A stretch of 64,000 nucleotides of DNA from a candidate division KSB1 bacterium (GCA_034506175.1 JAPDQB010000023.1:27162-91161), one strand, 5' to 3'; shown: positions 17,703-26,637, counted from the first letter of the stretch. The notes: generated by a model from the sequence alone, not told the origin. Program-made: numbers and translations.

Positions 17703-17797
17703 TTTCTCCTCCTCACGAAATGTACGCTTATTAATTTACAATATTTTTTAAAAAGTAAAACGAGAATTTTCGGAGGGAGGCAAAATGGCGGTATAAA

Positions 17798-17825
17798 CAA
17801 AAAAGGCCCTAGCGATGCTAGAGCC
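17798..17825 (-). terminator. Rho-independent terminator of the CARF gene
   Basis: On the minus strand: GGCTCTAGC-ATC-GCTAGGGCC followed by TTTTTTG. The nine-pair stem (one G-T pair) and T-tract start 23 bases after the CARF stop codon. It isolates the CARF gene from the DUF1684 gene. Confidence 0.88.
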
Positions 17826-17848
17826 GTGCTGTCAGGTGTGTACCGCGA

Positions 17849-18961
17849 TTATTCCATCAAACTCAGAATGGCGGCTTGAATATGCGGATAATGATCATCG
17901 TGGCGGGCGGTGGTGGCGACTTCCAAGCCGATGCCGTCGTAGGCGATTTGCAGATTCTGCCCGACGCGCTTGACCTGGCGTCTGGCGCCATCGACACCGT
18001 TCAAATAACGAAACCCTTCGATCCACTGGCATTCCGCGAGCCGGGTTTTAAATCGTTCAAAAGCCGGGCTGCGGTTCGGCACTTTATCCCAATTGCGCGT
18101 TTGATCTTTGTCTTTGGCCGGGCGTTTCGAGGGTTCGAGTGGTGGCGGCGATTTAAAGCGCTCGTACAATGCCAAGCCGAGCGCGGAAAAAGTAAATTTG
18201 CCGTTGCTCATTTCCAGCAGGGGCACGAGAGTTTCGCGGTCAGGCCCATTCAATCCCTGTAAAACTTCCTGCTGCGGCAGTTCGGTTTCCGCATCCAATT
18301 TCGCCAGCAAAGGCTCGAGCCGGGTGAGAGGCTCGCGGTCACAGAGAAGCGGCATCGGCGGCAGCGTCATCATAATGTCGGAATTTTCAAAAGTGTATTG
18401 CACCGGCACGCCGAAAATTACACCGAGCAGTGTTGTGTAAGGAAGCAGACTTTTGTACCCGGCTGAAGCGTTCAAGATGACGTCGTGCGTGTGCGCCAGT
18501 CCCGGGCGGGTGAGCCAGCGAATCACCGACTGCGCGTAACGCGGCACACCGGTGCTGCGAAACAAGGCAGCGTCTTGCACTTGCAAGCCGGTGATCACTT
18601 CCATTTCAGCGGAGGCATGCCAAACTTGTTTGATGAATTGCGCTACGACACGCGCGCTGAAAATTCCGGCTGCGGATTCGCCGGCGAACAGGGCAATTTC
18701 ATCACCCGCACCGATGCCGATCGCCGCGAGGCTGGTCAGCTCCGGCGCAATCATCGGCAACCCCGAGGCTTTGCTGAAATCCAGCTCGCATAACCTCGCC
18801 AAAACGCGCTTTTCCAGCTCGCGCTGTTTGCGGGCATTGCCCTCGCGCAGCGTCAACAGGTCGGTGCCTTTCATTCCCTCCCACAAGACTTTTTCATTTT
18901 CCGCCAGACGGTGGACGATCAGCACCCCCACCGTGGTTAAAACGATTTTAGGTTTTGACAT
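17849..18961 (-). CDS. CARF-domain protein, CRISPR-associated APE2256-like
   Basis: A 370-residue protein with no membrane segment. Residues 4-16 (PKIVLTTVGVLIV) form the first strand of a Rossmann-like CARF fold. NASAGYKSLLPYTTLLG (164-180) followed by VPVQYTFENSD and LPPMP (about 200-204) is the signature of the APE2256 group of CRISPR-associated proteins. CARF domains bind cyclic oligoadenylates made by type III Cas10. A linker (about 275-295) leads to a C-terminal domain (296-370) ending GLEVATTARHDDHYPHIQAA. CARF-RelE fusions exist, but a RelE assignment here is only a guess. It stands alone, with its own terminator, divergent from the AAA/DUF4276 pair. Confidence 0.78.
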   Translation of the reverse strand: MSKPKIVLTTVGVLIVHRLAENEKVLWEGMKGTDLLTLREGNARKQRELEKRVLARLCELDFSKASGLPMIAPELTSLAAIGIGAGDEIALFAGESAAGIFSARVVAQFIKQVWHASAEMEVITGLQVQDAALFRSTGVPRYAQSVIRWLTRPGLAHTHDVILNASAGYKSLLPYTTLLGVIFGVPVQYTFENSDIMMTLPPMPLLCDREPLTRLEPLLAKLDAETELPQQEVLQGLNGPDRETLVPLLEMSNGKFTFSALGLALYERFKSPPPLEPSKRPAKDKDQTRNWDKVPNRSPAFERFKTRLAECQWIEGFRYLNGVDGARRQVKRVGQNLQIAYDGIGLEVATTARHDDHYPHIQAAILSLME

Positions 18962-19092
18962 CTCTACAAATTCCCGAGAGGTTAGGTTGTGACTCTATTA
19001 CTTCCGTATTTTAATACCTTCGGCGATCCGAATTTGCGGAAGGGAAAGGCTTAATAAAAATAGAGATGGCGGGGAATTATAAAAATCACGGC

Positions 19093-19121
19093 TTGACTTT
19101 TTGGGAAATGTGCAGTAAGTT
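19093..19121 (+). promoter_or_regulatory. Putative promoter of the AAA/DUF4276 pair
   Basis: TTGACT (19093-19098), a 17-base spacer, then TAAGTT (19116-19121), 48 bases before the start codon. The -10 is a moderate match. The rest of the 200-base gap between the divergent genes shows nothing definite. Confidence 0.45.
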
Positions 19122-19168
19122 TAGGTTATCGTTTTCTCCATTTTCAAAAATAACCTACGTCAAATGCA

Positions 19169-20326
19169 ATGATGATCGAAAAAATCTGTATAAATAACTA
19201 TAAAAGCATTCACTCTCTTCAAGACTTTGAGCTGAAGCCTGTTAATGTTCTCATTGGCGCAAACAATTCCGGCAAGAGCAATTTTTTGGACGTGTTTGCG
19301 TTTTTGCGGGATACTTTGCAGGATGATAGCTCGCAAGACAATCACGGCGACAAAGTAACTGGCTGGCGTGGCGCTTTACAAAGGCGGGGTGGAGGCGAAA
19401 GTGTTTGTTTTAATAATGAACAACATTTTCAAATCAGTTGCTTGAGCCATCCATTTCGATACTCTTTGGAAATAGCCTTGGATCAATTTGGGCAATACTA
19501 CCAAATCCGAAATGAAGCACTTACTGCGGTCAACGCAGAAAAAAAATTCTTTGAGCCGCAAAACGGAATGCTGGCGATCTACAATGAGATGGGAGAAAAA
19601 CTGCACGCATGCGCAAGAGATGGGCGGACAGGATTAGCTCAATTCTTGCGGGAAAACAATGTTGACCCGCAAGCCTTCGACTTCGCCCAGAAATTGTCTG
19701 AAATCAAAATCTACGACCGCCTTCGCACGGAGAAGTGGGCGCCGATGCGAACCCCTCAGAAATCAAAAGGCGAAACAATTTTAGATGAAGACGGTGGAAA
19801 TTTGGTCGGCGTGCTCCATCAGCTTTCGGAAACTTATCCGGCCTTCCGTAGAGAACTTGATTCGCTGTTGCGAATTTTGTTTCGGGATTTTGCGAGAATT
19901 TCCTTCCCAAGCAACAAAGAGGGCGAGCTTTATATTCGCTGGGAAGACAAGACCGGAAGAGTATTAACGACGTCCCAACTTTCGGATGGAACGTTGAAGT
20001 TCTTGTGCTTGATCGCGATTTTGAAAAATCCGAAACCGCCGGCCTTGATCGGTCTTGATGAGCCGGATGCCAAGTTGCATCCGATGATGCAAGTCATTCT
20101 CGACGGAATGATTGATGAAGCAGCGCGGCGCACACAAATTATTGCCACGACGCATAATCCCGATTTCGTTTCGTCGTTCACTCCTGAAGAGATCGTGATC
20201 TTGCAGCAATATCATGGCGCGACTGAGATGAGACGCTTTTCTAGCAAGGGCGCGTTGGAGTTGTGGCTCCAGGATTTCAGCACCCGCGAGCTTTGGTTGA
20301 TGGGGGAGTTAGAGTCACGATGGTAA
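19169..20326 (+). CDS. AAA_21 (OLD/RecF-like) ABC-type ATPase
   Basis: A 385-residue ATPase with Walker A GANNSGKSN (30-38), an ABC-like signature SQLSDGTLKFLCL (about 268-280), Walker B LIGLDEPDAKLHP (about 290-302) and a His switch in ATTHNPDFVSS. This is the AAA_21/RecF-like group used in many phage-defence systems, without the fused TOPRIM of true OLD proteins. The next gene, DUF4276, overlaps its stop by seven bases (ATGGTAA), so the two form one unit. The coding sequence is richer in A+T than its neighbours, in keeping with transfer. ATG at 19169 or the adjacent 19172. Confidence 0.85.
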   Translation: MMIEKICINNYKSIHSLQDFELKPVNVLIGANNSGKSNFLDVFAFLRDTLQDDSSQDNHGDKVTGWRGALQRRGGGESVCFNNEQHFQISCLSHPFRYSLEIALDQFGQYYQIRNEALTAVNAEKKFFEPQNGMLAIYNEMGEKLHACARDGRTGLAQFLRENNVDPQAFDFAQKLSEIKIYDRLRTEKWAPMRTPQKSKGETILDEDGGNLVGVLHQLSETYPAFRRELDSLLRILFRDFARISFPSNKEGELYIRWEDKTGRVLTTSQLSDGTLKFLCLIAILKNPKPPALIGLDEPDAKLHPMMQVILDGMIDEAARRTQIIATTHNPDFVSSFTPEEIVILQQYHGATEMRRFSSKGALELWLQDFSTRELWLMGELESRW

Positions 20327-20982
20327 AGCGAAGAATAATTTTATGCTCCGAAAGCTTGCGAGTTGCAACGGGGCATCCCAAGCCGGAACCGCAATACAGC
20401 ATCGATGCGCAGGCGATCATCGGGCTTTTGAAAAATAACTTTCAGACGCTAAAGAACGAGCAGGTGGAGATCGAACCCCGCGGCTTTAAAGGCAAAGATG
20501 ACTTCATGAAAAAGGTGCCTGCTCTTGTCAAGGATACCTTTGAAACATTTCGCTACCGCCGGCATGAATTCGAGATATTTTTCATTGCTTTGCGAGATAC
20601 GGATACAAATGACGGCAGAAAGATAGCGGGTATTCGCCGCAAGCTCGCTGAAAAAATCAAGAAATTGATTGGGGCGCAGGAATTTCAACGGGTGCACATC
20701 ATGTTCGCCGTGCAAGCCATTGAAGCGTGGGTTTTGGCGGACGAGCAGAAGCTGAATGAGTATCTTGGGGTGACGAACAAAGCCAAGCACGAGAACGAAC
20801 CGGAGAAAATCCCCAACCCCAAACAAATCGTCCAAAATCTCTTTGCGCAATGTGATCTGGAATACACGCCTCAACAGTTGCTTGATTTATTGCCCCAGCT
20901 TCAAGTCTCGGAACTCTTGCGCTGCAAACATTTTAAAGAGTTTTACGCCTGTGTGCAAAATATCGTTGACGGCGTGGTGTGA
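20320..20982 (+). CDS. DUF4276 family protein (TOPRIM-like), partner of the AAA ATPase
   Basis: A 220-residue protein. Acidic motifs FFIALRDTDTND (D93, D95) and VQAIEAWVLADE (E135, W137) are the conserved positions of DUF4276, whose fold has been compared to TOPRIM nucleases. The usual N-terminal EG-TE motif is not evident (CSESLRVATG occupies that place), so the catalytic site may differ. It starts at the ATG inside the end of the ATPase gene (ATGGTAA overlap). By analogy with ATPase-TOPRIM pairs, the ATPase may sense infection and this protein may be the nuclease; that is inference. Confidence 0.75.
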   Translation: MVKRRIILCSESLRVATGHPKPEPQYSIDAQAIIGLLKNNFQTLKNEQVEIEPRGFKGKDDFMKKVPALVKDTFETFRYRRHEFEIFFIALRDTDTNDGRKIAGIRRKLAEKIKKLIGAQEFQRVHIMFAVQAIEAWVLADEQKLNEYLGVTNKAKHENEPEKIPNPKQIVQNLFAQCDLEYTPQQLLDLLPQLQVSELLRCKHFKEFYACVQNIVDGVV

Positions 20983-21012
20983 TTTGTATTCAAAACTGAG
21001 CCAGCGCCGGTT

Positions 21013-22584
21013 ATGATAAAATGGCTTTCCGAAAAACTCGTCCGCGACGGCGCAAAACCGCTGCGCTTCCGCCTCGCGCTCGGCGTTTCATTCGGCCTGC
21101 ACGCCGCGCTTTTTATTTTAGCCAGCTTGCTGGCCGCGCTGCTCGAGATGTCGCCGGCGACCATCCCGCCGCAGGTTTTTGAATTTATTTTCGACGACGA
21201 CAAGACGCTTAAGAAAACCGGCATTCAGAAATCTTCATTTGCAAAAAAAGACGCCGGCACAGCACGGCCTCGCGTCCCGCCGCCAATGATTCGTTCCACA
21301 TCCAATCCTCTCAACGAGACGCCGACAGCAGAGCAGGAGCCTTTCAATCCCGCAAAAGAAACTGATCAAATTATCCGGGGACCATTTTCGGACGTTCGCC
21401 TCTTAGACTCCACACCGACGCCGCGCTTGGCGAGCGCCGACTTCTTGGCGCCCAAACTCCAGCCACATCGTTTCGCGATGCCTTCTTTACAGCGCCAGGC
21501 TATTTTGAAAAAAATCCGCACCCTCACCACCAAGCCGTTGGCCGCCGCGCTTGATTCATCATTTGTTTGGGAAAAAAATGGGCAGCGTTTTCAATTCGAG
21601 GTGCGCCATTTGCCGGCGGCTTCGGCGACGGGATTCGACGAGCTGTTGATTGCGGTGACAACCGTTGACGATGACGACACCTTGTCAACACAATTGCGGA
21701 TGCGGCGCCTGGCGTTTTCACAATTCGCCCAGTTCGTGGATAATTGGGACCCGCTCGTGGCGCTGCACGATGACGAGTTTGACGGCCGTTTTCACAGCAA
21801 CACTGAAATGGTGATCAGCGCCAGCGGTGGCAGGCAGCCGAAATTTCTCGGCAAGGTTTCGACCGCGGCCTACTCCATTCGCCGCTCGCAGCCGTCTTTT
21901 TATCTCGACGACAACGAAATTTTTCTTGCCGGACTCGAAAAAAACGCTGCCACCATTCCGGTGCCGCGGGTTTTCATGGGCATCCTGGCCGATACCAGCC
22001 GAAGTCGCGAGGGGGTGAAGGTCTTCACCGAAGAAAGCTGGATCACCTTTCATCATGACGGGAGTTATTCCTGGCATAGCGCCTCGGCGCCGCAGATCGA
22101 GCATCGCGCCAAGCTTTCGTCTGAGCCGCATACGATCATCGGCCGCGGCAAAGCCAGGCTGCACGTCAAAGGCGTGGTGCGAGGCATGGTGTTGGTTTAC
22201 GGCGAAAACGATATCATCCTCAGCGGCGATTTGCTTTGCGCGCGCGATCCGGAAATCTTTTCCGATTCCCGCGACTTTGTGGGTTTGGTTTCCGCCAAAG
22301 AGATCGAGGTGGCGCCGCCTTCGGTGACCGGGCCGGGGGATTTGAAAATTCAAGCGGCGCTCTTTGCCAGAAGCCGCTTTCGTGTTCCGCATCTTTACAC
22401 GCGCGAAACTGCAACGCTGCGCATTTACGGCAGCCTATCCGCCGGTTCGATTTCCGCCACTGAGCCGCGATACGGCACGCGCATTCGTTTTGATAAACGT
22501 TTTGAGAACATGCGCCCGCCCAATTTTCCGATGGCAGATCGCTATGAAATTGCGGAGTGGGATGAAAGATGGTTGGTGAAATAA
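21013..22584 (+). CDS. Unknown membrane-anchored protein, TonB-like N-terminus and DUF4900-like C-terminus
   Basis: 523 residues. One membrane helix near the N-terminus (about 22-45) is followed by a Pro/Glu-rich disordered stretch (about 85-125), an arrangement like TonB. The rest is a beta-rich domain. The region from about 385 (IIGRGKARLHVKG) to the end reads like a repeated-strand polymer-type fold, ending RFDKRFENMRPPNFPMADRY, which resembles the YDxRLxxxPPxFP end of DUF4900/PilX-like pilus proteins. A role in an envelope assembly is possible but unproven. It begins 30 bases after the DUF4276 stop, so it may be co-transcribed with that pair. Confidence 0.6.
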   Translation: MIKWLSEKLVRDGAKPLRFRLALGVSFGLHAALFILASLLAALLEMSPATIPPQVFEFIFDDDKTLKKTGIQKSSFAKKDAGTARPRVPPPMIRSTSNPLNETPTAEQEPFNPAKETDQIIRGPFSDVRLLDSTPTPRLASADFLAPKLQPHRFAMPSLQRQAILKKIRTLTTKPLAAALDSSFVWEKNGQRFQFEVRHLPAASATGFDELLIAVTTVDDDDTLSTQLRMRRLAFSQFAQFVDNWDPLVALHDDEFDGRFHSNTEMVISASGGRQPKFLGKVSTAAYSIRRSQPSFYLDDNEIFLAGLEKNAATIPVPRVFMGILADTSRSREGVKVFTEESWITFHHDGSYSWHSASAPQIEHRAKLSSEPHTIIGRGKARLHVKGVVRGMVLVYGENDIILSGDLLCARDPEIFSDSRDFVGLVSAKEIEVAPPSVTGPGDLKIQAALFARSRFRVPHLYTRETATLRIYGSLSAGSISATEPRYGTRIRFDKRFENMRPPNFPMADRYEIAEWDERWLVK

Positions 22585-22643
22585 TGCCGGTGCCGCTGGG
22601 CCTTTGACACGCAGAGTTTAGGACAAAGTAAAGTTAGCGTCCA

Positions 22644-23600
22644 ATGAATATCCTCGTCCTCAACTGCGGCAGTTCATCGCTCAAGTTTCAAATCATCGAG
22701 ACCGATCTCGAGGTGATCGAGCAGAACGCCGATAAACAATTGGCCAAAGGCGTGATCGAGCGCATCGGCAGCGAGGCGCTGATCACGCTGCAAGCCGCCG
22801 GCAACGCGGTGGTGAAACGGACGACGCCATTGCGCGATCATCGCTCGGCGCTGGATTATGTGGTGCGCTGGATCCTTTCGGCGGAATCGAAGATCGACGG
22901 CATCCAATCGCTGAGCGCCATTCACGCCCTCGGCCATCGCGTCGTGCATGGCGCTGAGAACTTCACCATGTCGGTGGTGATTACCGACGAGGTGATCGAG
23001 GGCATTGAGGATTGCATCGAGCTGGCGCCTTTGCACAATCCGGCGAATCTCAAAGGGATTTACGCCGCGCGCGAGCTGTTCGGTCCCGGCATTCCGCAAG
23101 CCGCGGTGTTCGATACTTCATTTCATTCGACGATGCCGGAAACCTCGTATCTTTACGCCATCCAGTATCAGCTCTATCGCCGGCACAAAATCCGGCGCTA
23201 CGGTTTTCATGGCACTTCGCATCGTTACGTGGCGTATCGCTACCGGCAGCTCACCGGCAAGGCGCGCGAAGAGACCAACGTCATCACGCTGCATCTCGGC
23301 AACGGCTGCTCGGCCGGCGCGATCAAAAACGGCGACTCGCTGGATACCTCGATGGGCATGACGCCGCTGGAAGGCTTGGTGATGGGAACCCGCTGCGGCG
23401 ACATCGATGCGTCGGTGTTGGAATATCTTTCTCACAAAGAGGGCATGTCGTTCGGCGAAATCGACACGCTGCTCAACAAGCAGTCCGGCTTGCTCGGCAT
23501 TTCCGGTTTGACCAACGACATGCGCGATTTTTTGGACGAAGAACATGAGCATCAGGATCGCCGCGGCGATGGTAACGTGATGTCTGCAAAGAGTTGGTGA
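22644..23600 (+). CDS. ackA: Acetate kinase, C-terminally truncated
   Basis: The N-terminal 307 residues are a good acetate kinase: [13 protein letters not shown] (5-17), [20 protein letters not shown] (catalytic Asp), [10 protein letters not shown] and [13 protein letters not shown] with [12 protein letters not shown]. The family is about 400 residues long. Here homology ends at EHEHQDRR near 23565 and a foreign tail, [11 protein letters not shown], leads to a stop. The C-terminal segment with the GGIGEN motif is missing, so the product is probably inactive. The break coincides with a broken beta-barrel gene on the other strand. Confidence 0.85.
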   Translation: MNILVLNCGSSSLKFQIIETDLEVIEQNADKQLAKGVIERIGSEALITLQAAGNAVVKRTTPLRDHRSALDYVVRWILSAESKIDGIQSLSAIHALGHRVVHGAENFTMSVVITDEVIEGIEDCIELAPLHNPANLKGIYAARELFGPGIPQAAVFDTSFHSTMPETSYLYAIQYQLYRRHKIRRYGFHGTSHRYVAYRYRQLTGKAREETNVITLHLGNGCSAGAIKNGDSLDTSMGMTPLEGLVMGTRCGDIDASVLEYLSHKEGMSFGEIDTLLNKQSGLLGISGLTNDMRDFLDEEHEHQDRRGDGNVMSAKSW

Positions 23601-23979
23601 ATTTGGGTAGAGTGCTTGCGTAGGAGAGGGGATCGGAGTGATATAAAACTCTGGTTGGACGTCATGTCCGGCCAGAGCTCGCGATGGTTATCGGCCCCAT
23701 AGAGGCCAACCGTGGCAACGTAAAAATCGCTTTTCAATTCACGGATGCTAGGCAGGGTCTTGAAATCGTAGTCGATGAACACGTAGCGGCGATCGGCCGC
23801 CAAATTGGATTTGCCGCCGATTGGCACATCGATGCCGCCGCCAAAATGCCAGCCGATTTTTGCCCGAGGCGATTCTCATTATAAATCCCGCCGCGCACAC
23901 CGAAGCGTGTTTGCGCGCTGGCGCTGCCAAGGGTGAGCAACATCAGCACGAGCAAAATAATGATCATTTTGCGTTTCAT
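23565..23979 (-). pseudogene. Broken outer-membrane beta-barrel gene
   Basis: The minus strand starts with GGAGG and ATG, then a signal peptide (MKRKMIIILLVLML...SASAQ) and TRFGVRGGIYNENRLG, a porin-like first strand. The frame is then lost at CTCGGGCAAAAATCGG. The next frame continues coherently as KIGWHFGGGIDVPIGGKSN and DRRYVFIDYDFK to FYVATVGLYG. The protein is short for its family and its 3' end merges into the acetate-kinase breakpoint, so it is both frameshifted and truncated. Confidence 0.65.
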
Positions 23980-24062
23980 GATTAAACCTCCGTCTCAAAA
24001 ATATTTTTGTTGCGGCCGCGCCTCGTACGAGCCGTCTGGCCGCCCGGGGGTTTCTCTTTTGG

Positions 24063-24320
24063 CTAAGCCATGGCGCGCGTCAGTTGCGCGTCCTGAATCC
24101 GGCTGAGGTGAACCCTGATCAATTCGCCGATTTGATCGGCATGAGAAACGATGCGCCCGTCCGGTTCTTCGCCAAGAGACGTCTCGGCGGCAAATGACCG
24201 GTCGTTGAATTCTCTCAGCTCGTAGATGCGCGTGGCGAATAAATGATTGCGATAGGGCAATGAGATCAATCCGATTAGTCGCTGCGCCGGCTGTGAGGCA
24301 ATTTTTTTGCGACGGAACAT
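24063..24320 (-). CDS. Small hypothetical protein
   Basis: 85 residues, unrecognised. It begins MFRRKKIASQPAQRLIGLIS and has the segment SLPYRNHLFATRIYELREFN. It is basic at the N-terminus, has no membrane segment and no Cys. The ATG has a clear GGAGATGACCC ribosome site, and the preceding small gene ends 21 bases upstream on the same strand. These two features are the reason for calling it a gene. Confidence 0.5.
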   Translation of the reverse strand: MFRRKKIASQPAQRLIGLISLPYRNHLFATRIYELREFNDRSFAAETSLGEEPDGRIVSHADQIGELIRVHLSRIQDAQLTRAMA

Positions 24321-24341
24321 GGGTCATCTCCTGAAAATATT

Positions 24342-24545
24342 TTACGCCTTTTCCAAGACGAGTTTTTTTACGGGTTGCTCGCCGGTTTCCAAACAATTGA
24401 TAAAACGCGACGCCACCTCGCGCGCGATGGCAGGATTGTCGCACAAATCCAAAGCATAATTATACGCTTCGAGATAAATCGAGGCGCCGTATTTTTCCGG
24501 CGCTTTCTCCGTCTGTTGCTCGTCAATGCGAGGCTTCATCCACAT
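24342..24545 (-). CDS. Small hypothetical protein
   Basis: 67 residues, unrecognised: an acidic, probably helical protein (ASIYLEAYNYALDLCDNP, IAREVASRFINCLETGEQP). GGAGAATCAGCC precedes the ATG with good spacing, and the codon use resembles that of neighbouring genes. It is first of a two-gene unit with the 85-residue protein. The helical pattern may indicate a small adaptor protein, but nothing definite can be said. Confidence 0.5.
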   Translation of the reverse strand: MWMKPRIDEQQTEKAPEKYGASIYLEAYNYALDLCDNPAIAREVASRFINCLETGEQPVKKLVLEKA

Positions 24546-24975
24546 GGCTGATTCTCCTTCCGCAAACTCAATTTTCTTAAAAAGGCGGCCCGCCGAACGC
24601 GATGATGACGCTATGGAATTACATTTCCGTACTTATGGTATTATCACGAAAATGCCGTCGCCCAGGCTTCCAGCCTGCATGCAGACAAGATGTCTGCGTT
24701 ACGGCGGACCGCCAAGAAAGTTTTGTAAAACAAATTAGAATTTTTATGCTTATTCAGGCAACTTGTTTTACCACGTACAGGAATCGGCAAGCGCAGTGCC
24801 AAAAACTATTCGGCAAGACTGACGTCATCAAATGATAAAAATTTTCAGCAGGTTAGCGCCAGTGATTTGACGCGTACATTAAAAGCCAGGTTGGGTCGGA
24901 TGAGGTAAGATTTACTTGATCAGCAGGGTTGGGGCTGTATAAAATTTACTTCCCCTGTATGAGTTCCTTGCATCG
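24546..24975. other. Intergenic region with one repeat B copy
   Basis: No supported gene. It contains repeat B copy 2 (24645-24702) and otherwise A+T-rich sequence between the divergent-looking ends of a small-gene unit and the SpoIID gene. No clear terminator is seen. Confidence 0.5.
24645..24702 (+). repeat. Dispersed repeat family B, copy 2
   Basis: Starts CACGAAAATGCCG, holds the hairpins CAGGCTTCCAGCCTG and GCAGACAAGATGTCTGC, and ends TCTGCGTTAC. It is 54/58 identical to the copy at 8104. Confidence 0.8.
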
Positions 24976-26607
24976 CTACTTTTTATCCAACTGCACCCCC
25001 GAATAATAATGCTGCAGAATCTGCACAAAATTCTGCCCGCGCAAGGCCATCATCGCGGCGCCGGTTTGGCATAAGCCAACGCCGTGGCCCCAGCCAGCGC
25101 CCAAAATTCTGAATCTGGCCGGCAAGCCATTACGATCGCGACCGGATTTTTCAATCGCAATGCACGCGCTCCACAGAGTTTTTTCGCCGAGCGCCTGCCG
25201 GATCGCCAGCTCGCGAGTGATCTCAAAAGTTTTTTTCGTGCCGGTGACGCGCAGGCGGATCAACCGCCCGGAGACGCCGCGCTGTATCGGCGTGAAATCC
25301 TGCAGCTCGCCAAAATCTTCGCCGGTGTGCTTGCGAATCAAATTCTGCAATTCCTGCCGCGTGTAGTTGAGCTCCCAGCGAAAATATTTTTTGGTGTATT
25401 CCATGGCCGCGGGAATTTCGCCTTGCGTGGTGTTGCAATAAACGCCCGGGCTGGTGGTCAACCAACGCCACAGGGTGTTTTCATTTTGCAGTGAATTGCC
25501 CAACAGATTGGGCCGGCCGTTGCCGTCGAAAATGCCGCGCAAATGCGGTTTGGGCAAACCGTTCCAAACATTCTCATTGCTTTCGGTGTGGCCGCCGCAA
25601 ACGCCGGCGTAATTCGCCTCGACGATGAGGCCATTCGCTTTCATGACCAGGCCCTTGGTGGCCGCGACCGCCTGATTCGTTGACGGCTGCTCCCTGGTGA
25701 TGCCGCCGTAAACCTGGCAATGCACCTCGGCGCAGAGATCGAATTGGTCCTCGAGATGGCGCGTGCCGACTTTCGCAAACGTCTCGCTGCGCGCCGCCAC
25801 GGCCTGGGCTTTCAAGGCCTCCAAAGGAAAGGCATAATGCATTTCCGAGGGCACGACGCCCTGCACGTACTCTTCGATCGGCAAAATATTCACCACGGTT
25901 AATCTCGAAAACCGGTCGACAAAAACTTCAAGGCGGCCGCGATAGGCGCGGCTTTCGGTGCCTTCCCAATGGAAACCCGAGCCGACCGGGACATTCGGAA
26001 TTTCGAGGCGCGCGGAGGCGATTTGAAAACCGCTTGGCAGTTGATACGATTGAGTGCCTTCGAGATCGCGCAACTCCAAAATGCCGCTGGCCGGTTTGCG
26101 GACAATCTCCCACAATTCGGTTTGAATTTTATCGGCGATTTCTTTTTGCCTGGCCAGCGCGGCCTCGCGGCTGGCAAATTTTTCGCGCAGCACGACTTTG
26201 TAGAGCGTCGCCGCATTTTGCGCCACCAACAGACGGTCGAAGTCCGGGCGTTCTTCGATCATCTGCGGCAGCAAGCGAGCGTCAACCACTTTATCCAGCA
26301 TCGCCCGCGCCTCGCCTTTGTCGCGCGTCGAGATGGCGAGCAAACGATAATCAATGCGGGCCGGCTCGATTTGCTTGATGGACACCACCCAGCGTTCTCC
26401 TGTCAAGTTGCGCGCGAGATAGCGGCCGCGCGGATGCAGCAGCGAAAATTTCTCCGGCGTCTGCAGGCGCAGCTCGCTGATATTTTGCAGCAGGCCGATG
26501 CGCACGACCGGGGTTTTGCCGGTTTCAACGCGCGCCACCGGCCCCAAACAGGCGACCACAAGCAACAGGCTCGCAAATAAAATTTGAGAAACAAGCTTTG
26601 AGATCAT
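24976..26607 (-). CDS. SpoIID/LytB domain protein
   Basis: 543 residues with an N-terminal signal or anchor (ILFASLLLVVACLG). The SpoIID domain runs from about 240: LPIEEYVQGVVPSEM, LKAQAVAARSE, YAGVCGGHTESNENVW, and the C-terminal RILGAGWGHGVGLCQTGA. SpoIID is a peptidoglycan lytic transglycosylase acting on denuded strands; relatives occur widely in non-sporulating bacteria as cell-wall or amidase-enhancer proteins. The region before the domain (about 60-230) contains a SPOR-like or coiled stretch. It follows the (Fe-S) reductase gene by 30 bases on the same strand. Confidence 0.85.
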   Translation of the reverse strand: MISKLVSQILFASLLLVVACLGPVARVETGKTPVVRIGLLQNISELRLQTPEKFSLLHPRGRYLARNLTGERWVVSIKQIEPARIDYRLLAISTRDKGEARAMLDKVVDARLLPQMIEERPDFDRLLVAQNAATLYKVVLREKFASREAALARQKEIADKIQTELWEIVRKPASGILELRDLEGTQSYQLPSGFQIASARLEIPNVPVGSGFHWEGTESRAYRGRLEVFVDRFSRLTVVNILPIEEYVQGVVPSEMHYAFPLEALKAQAVAARSETFAKVGTRHLEDQFDLCAEVHCQVYGGITREQPSTNQAVAATKGLVMKANGLIVEANYAGVCGGHTESNENVWNGLPKPHLRGIFDGNGRPNLLGNSLQNENTLWRWLTTSPGVYCNTTQGEIPAAMEYTKKYFRWELNYTRQELQNLIRKHTGEDFGELQDFTPIQRGVSGRLIRLRVTGTKKTFEITRELAIRQALGEKTLWSACIAIEKSGRDRNGLPARFRILGAGWGHGVGLCQTGAAMMALRGQNFVQILQHYYSGVQLDKK

Positions 26608-26637
26608 GAGAAGCTCGAAGTTGAAAAAATTTTTGCT

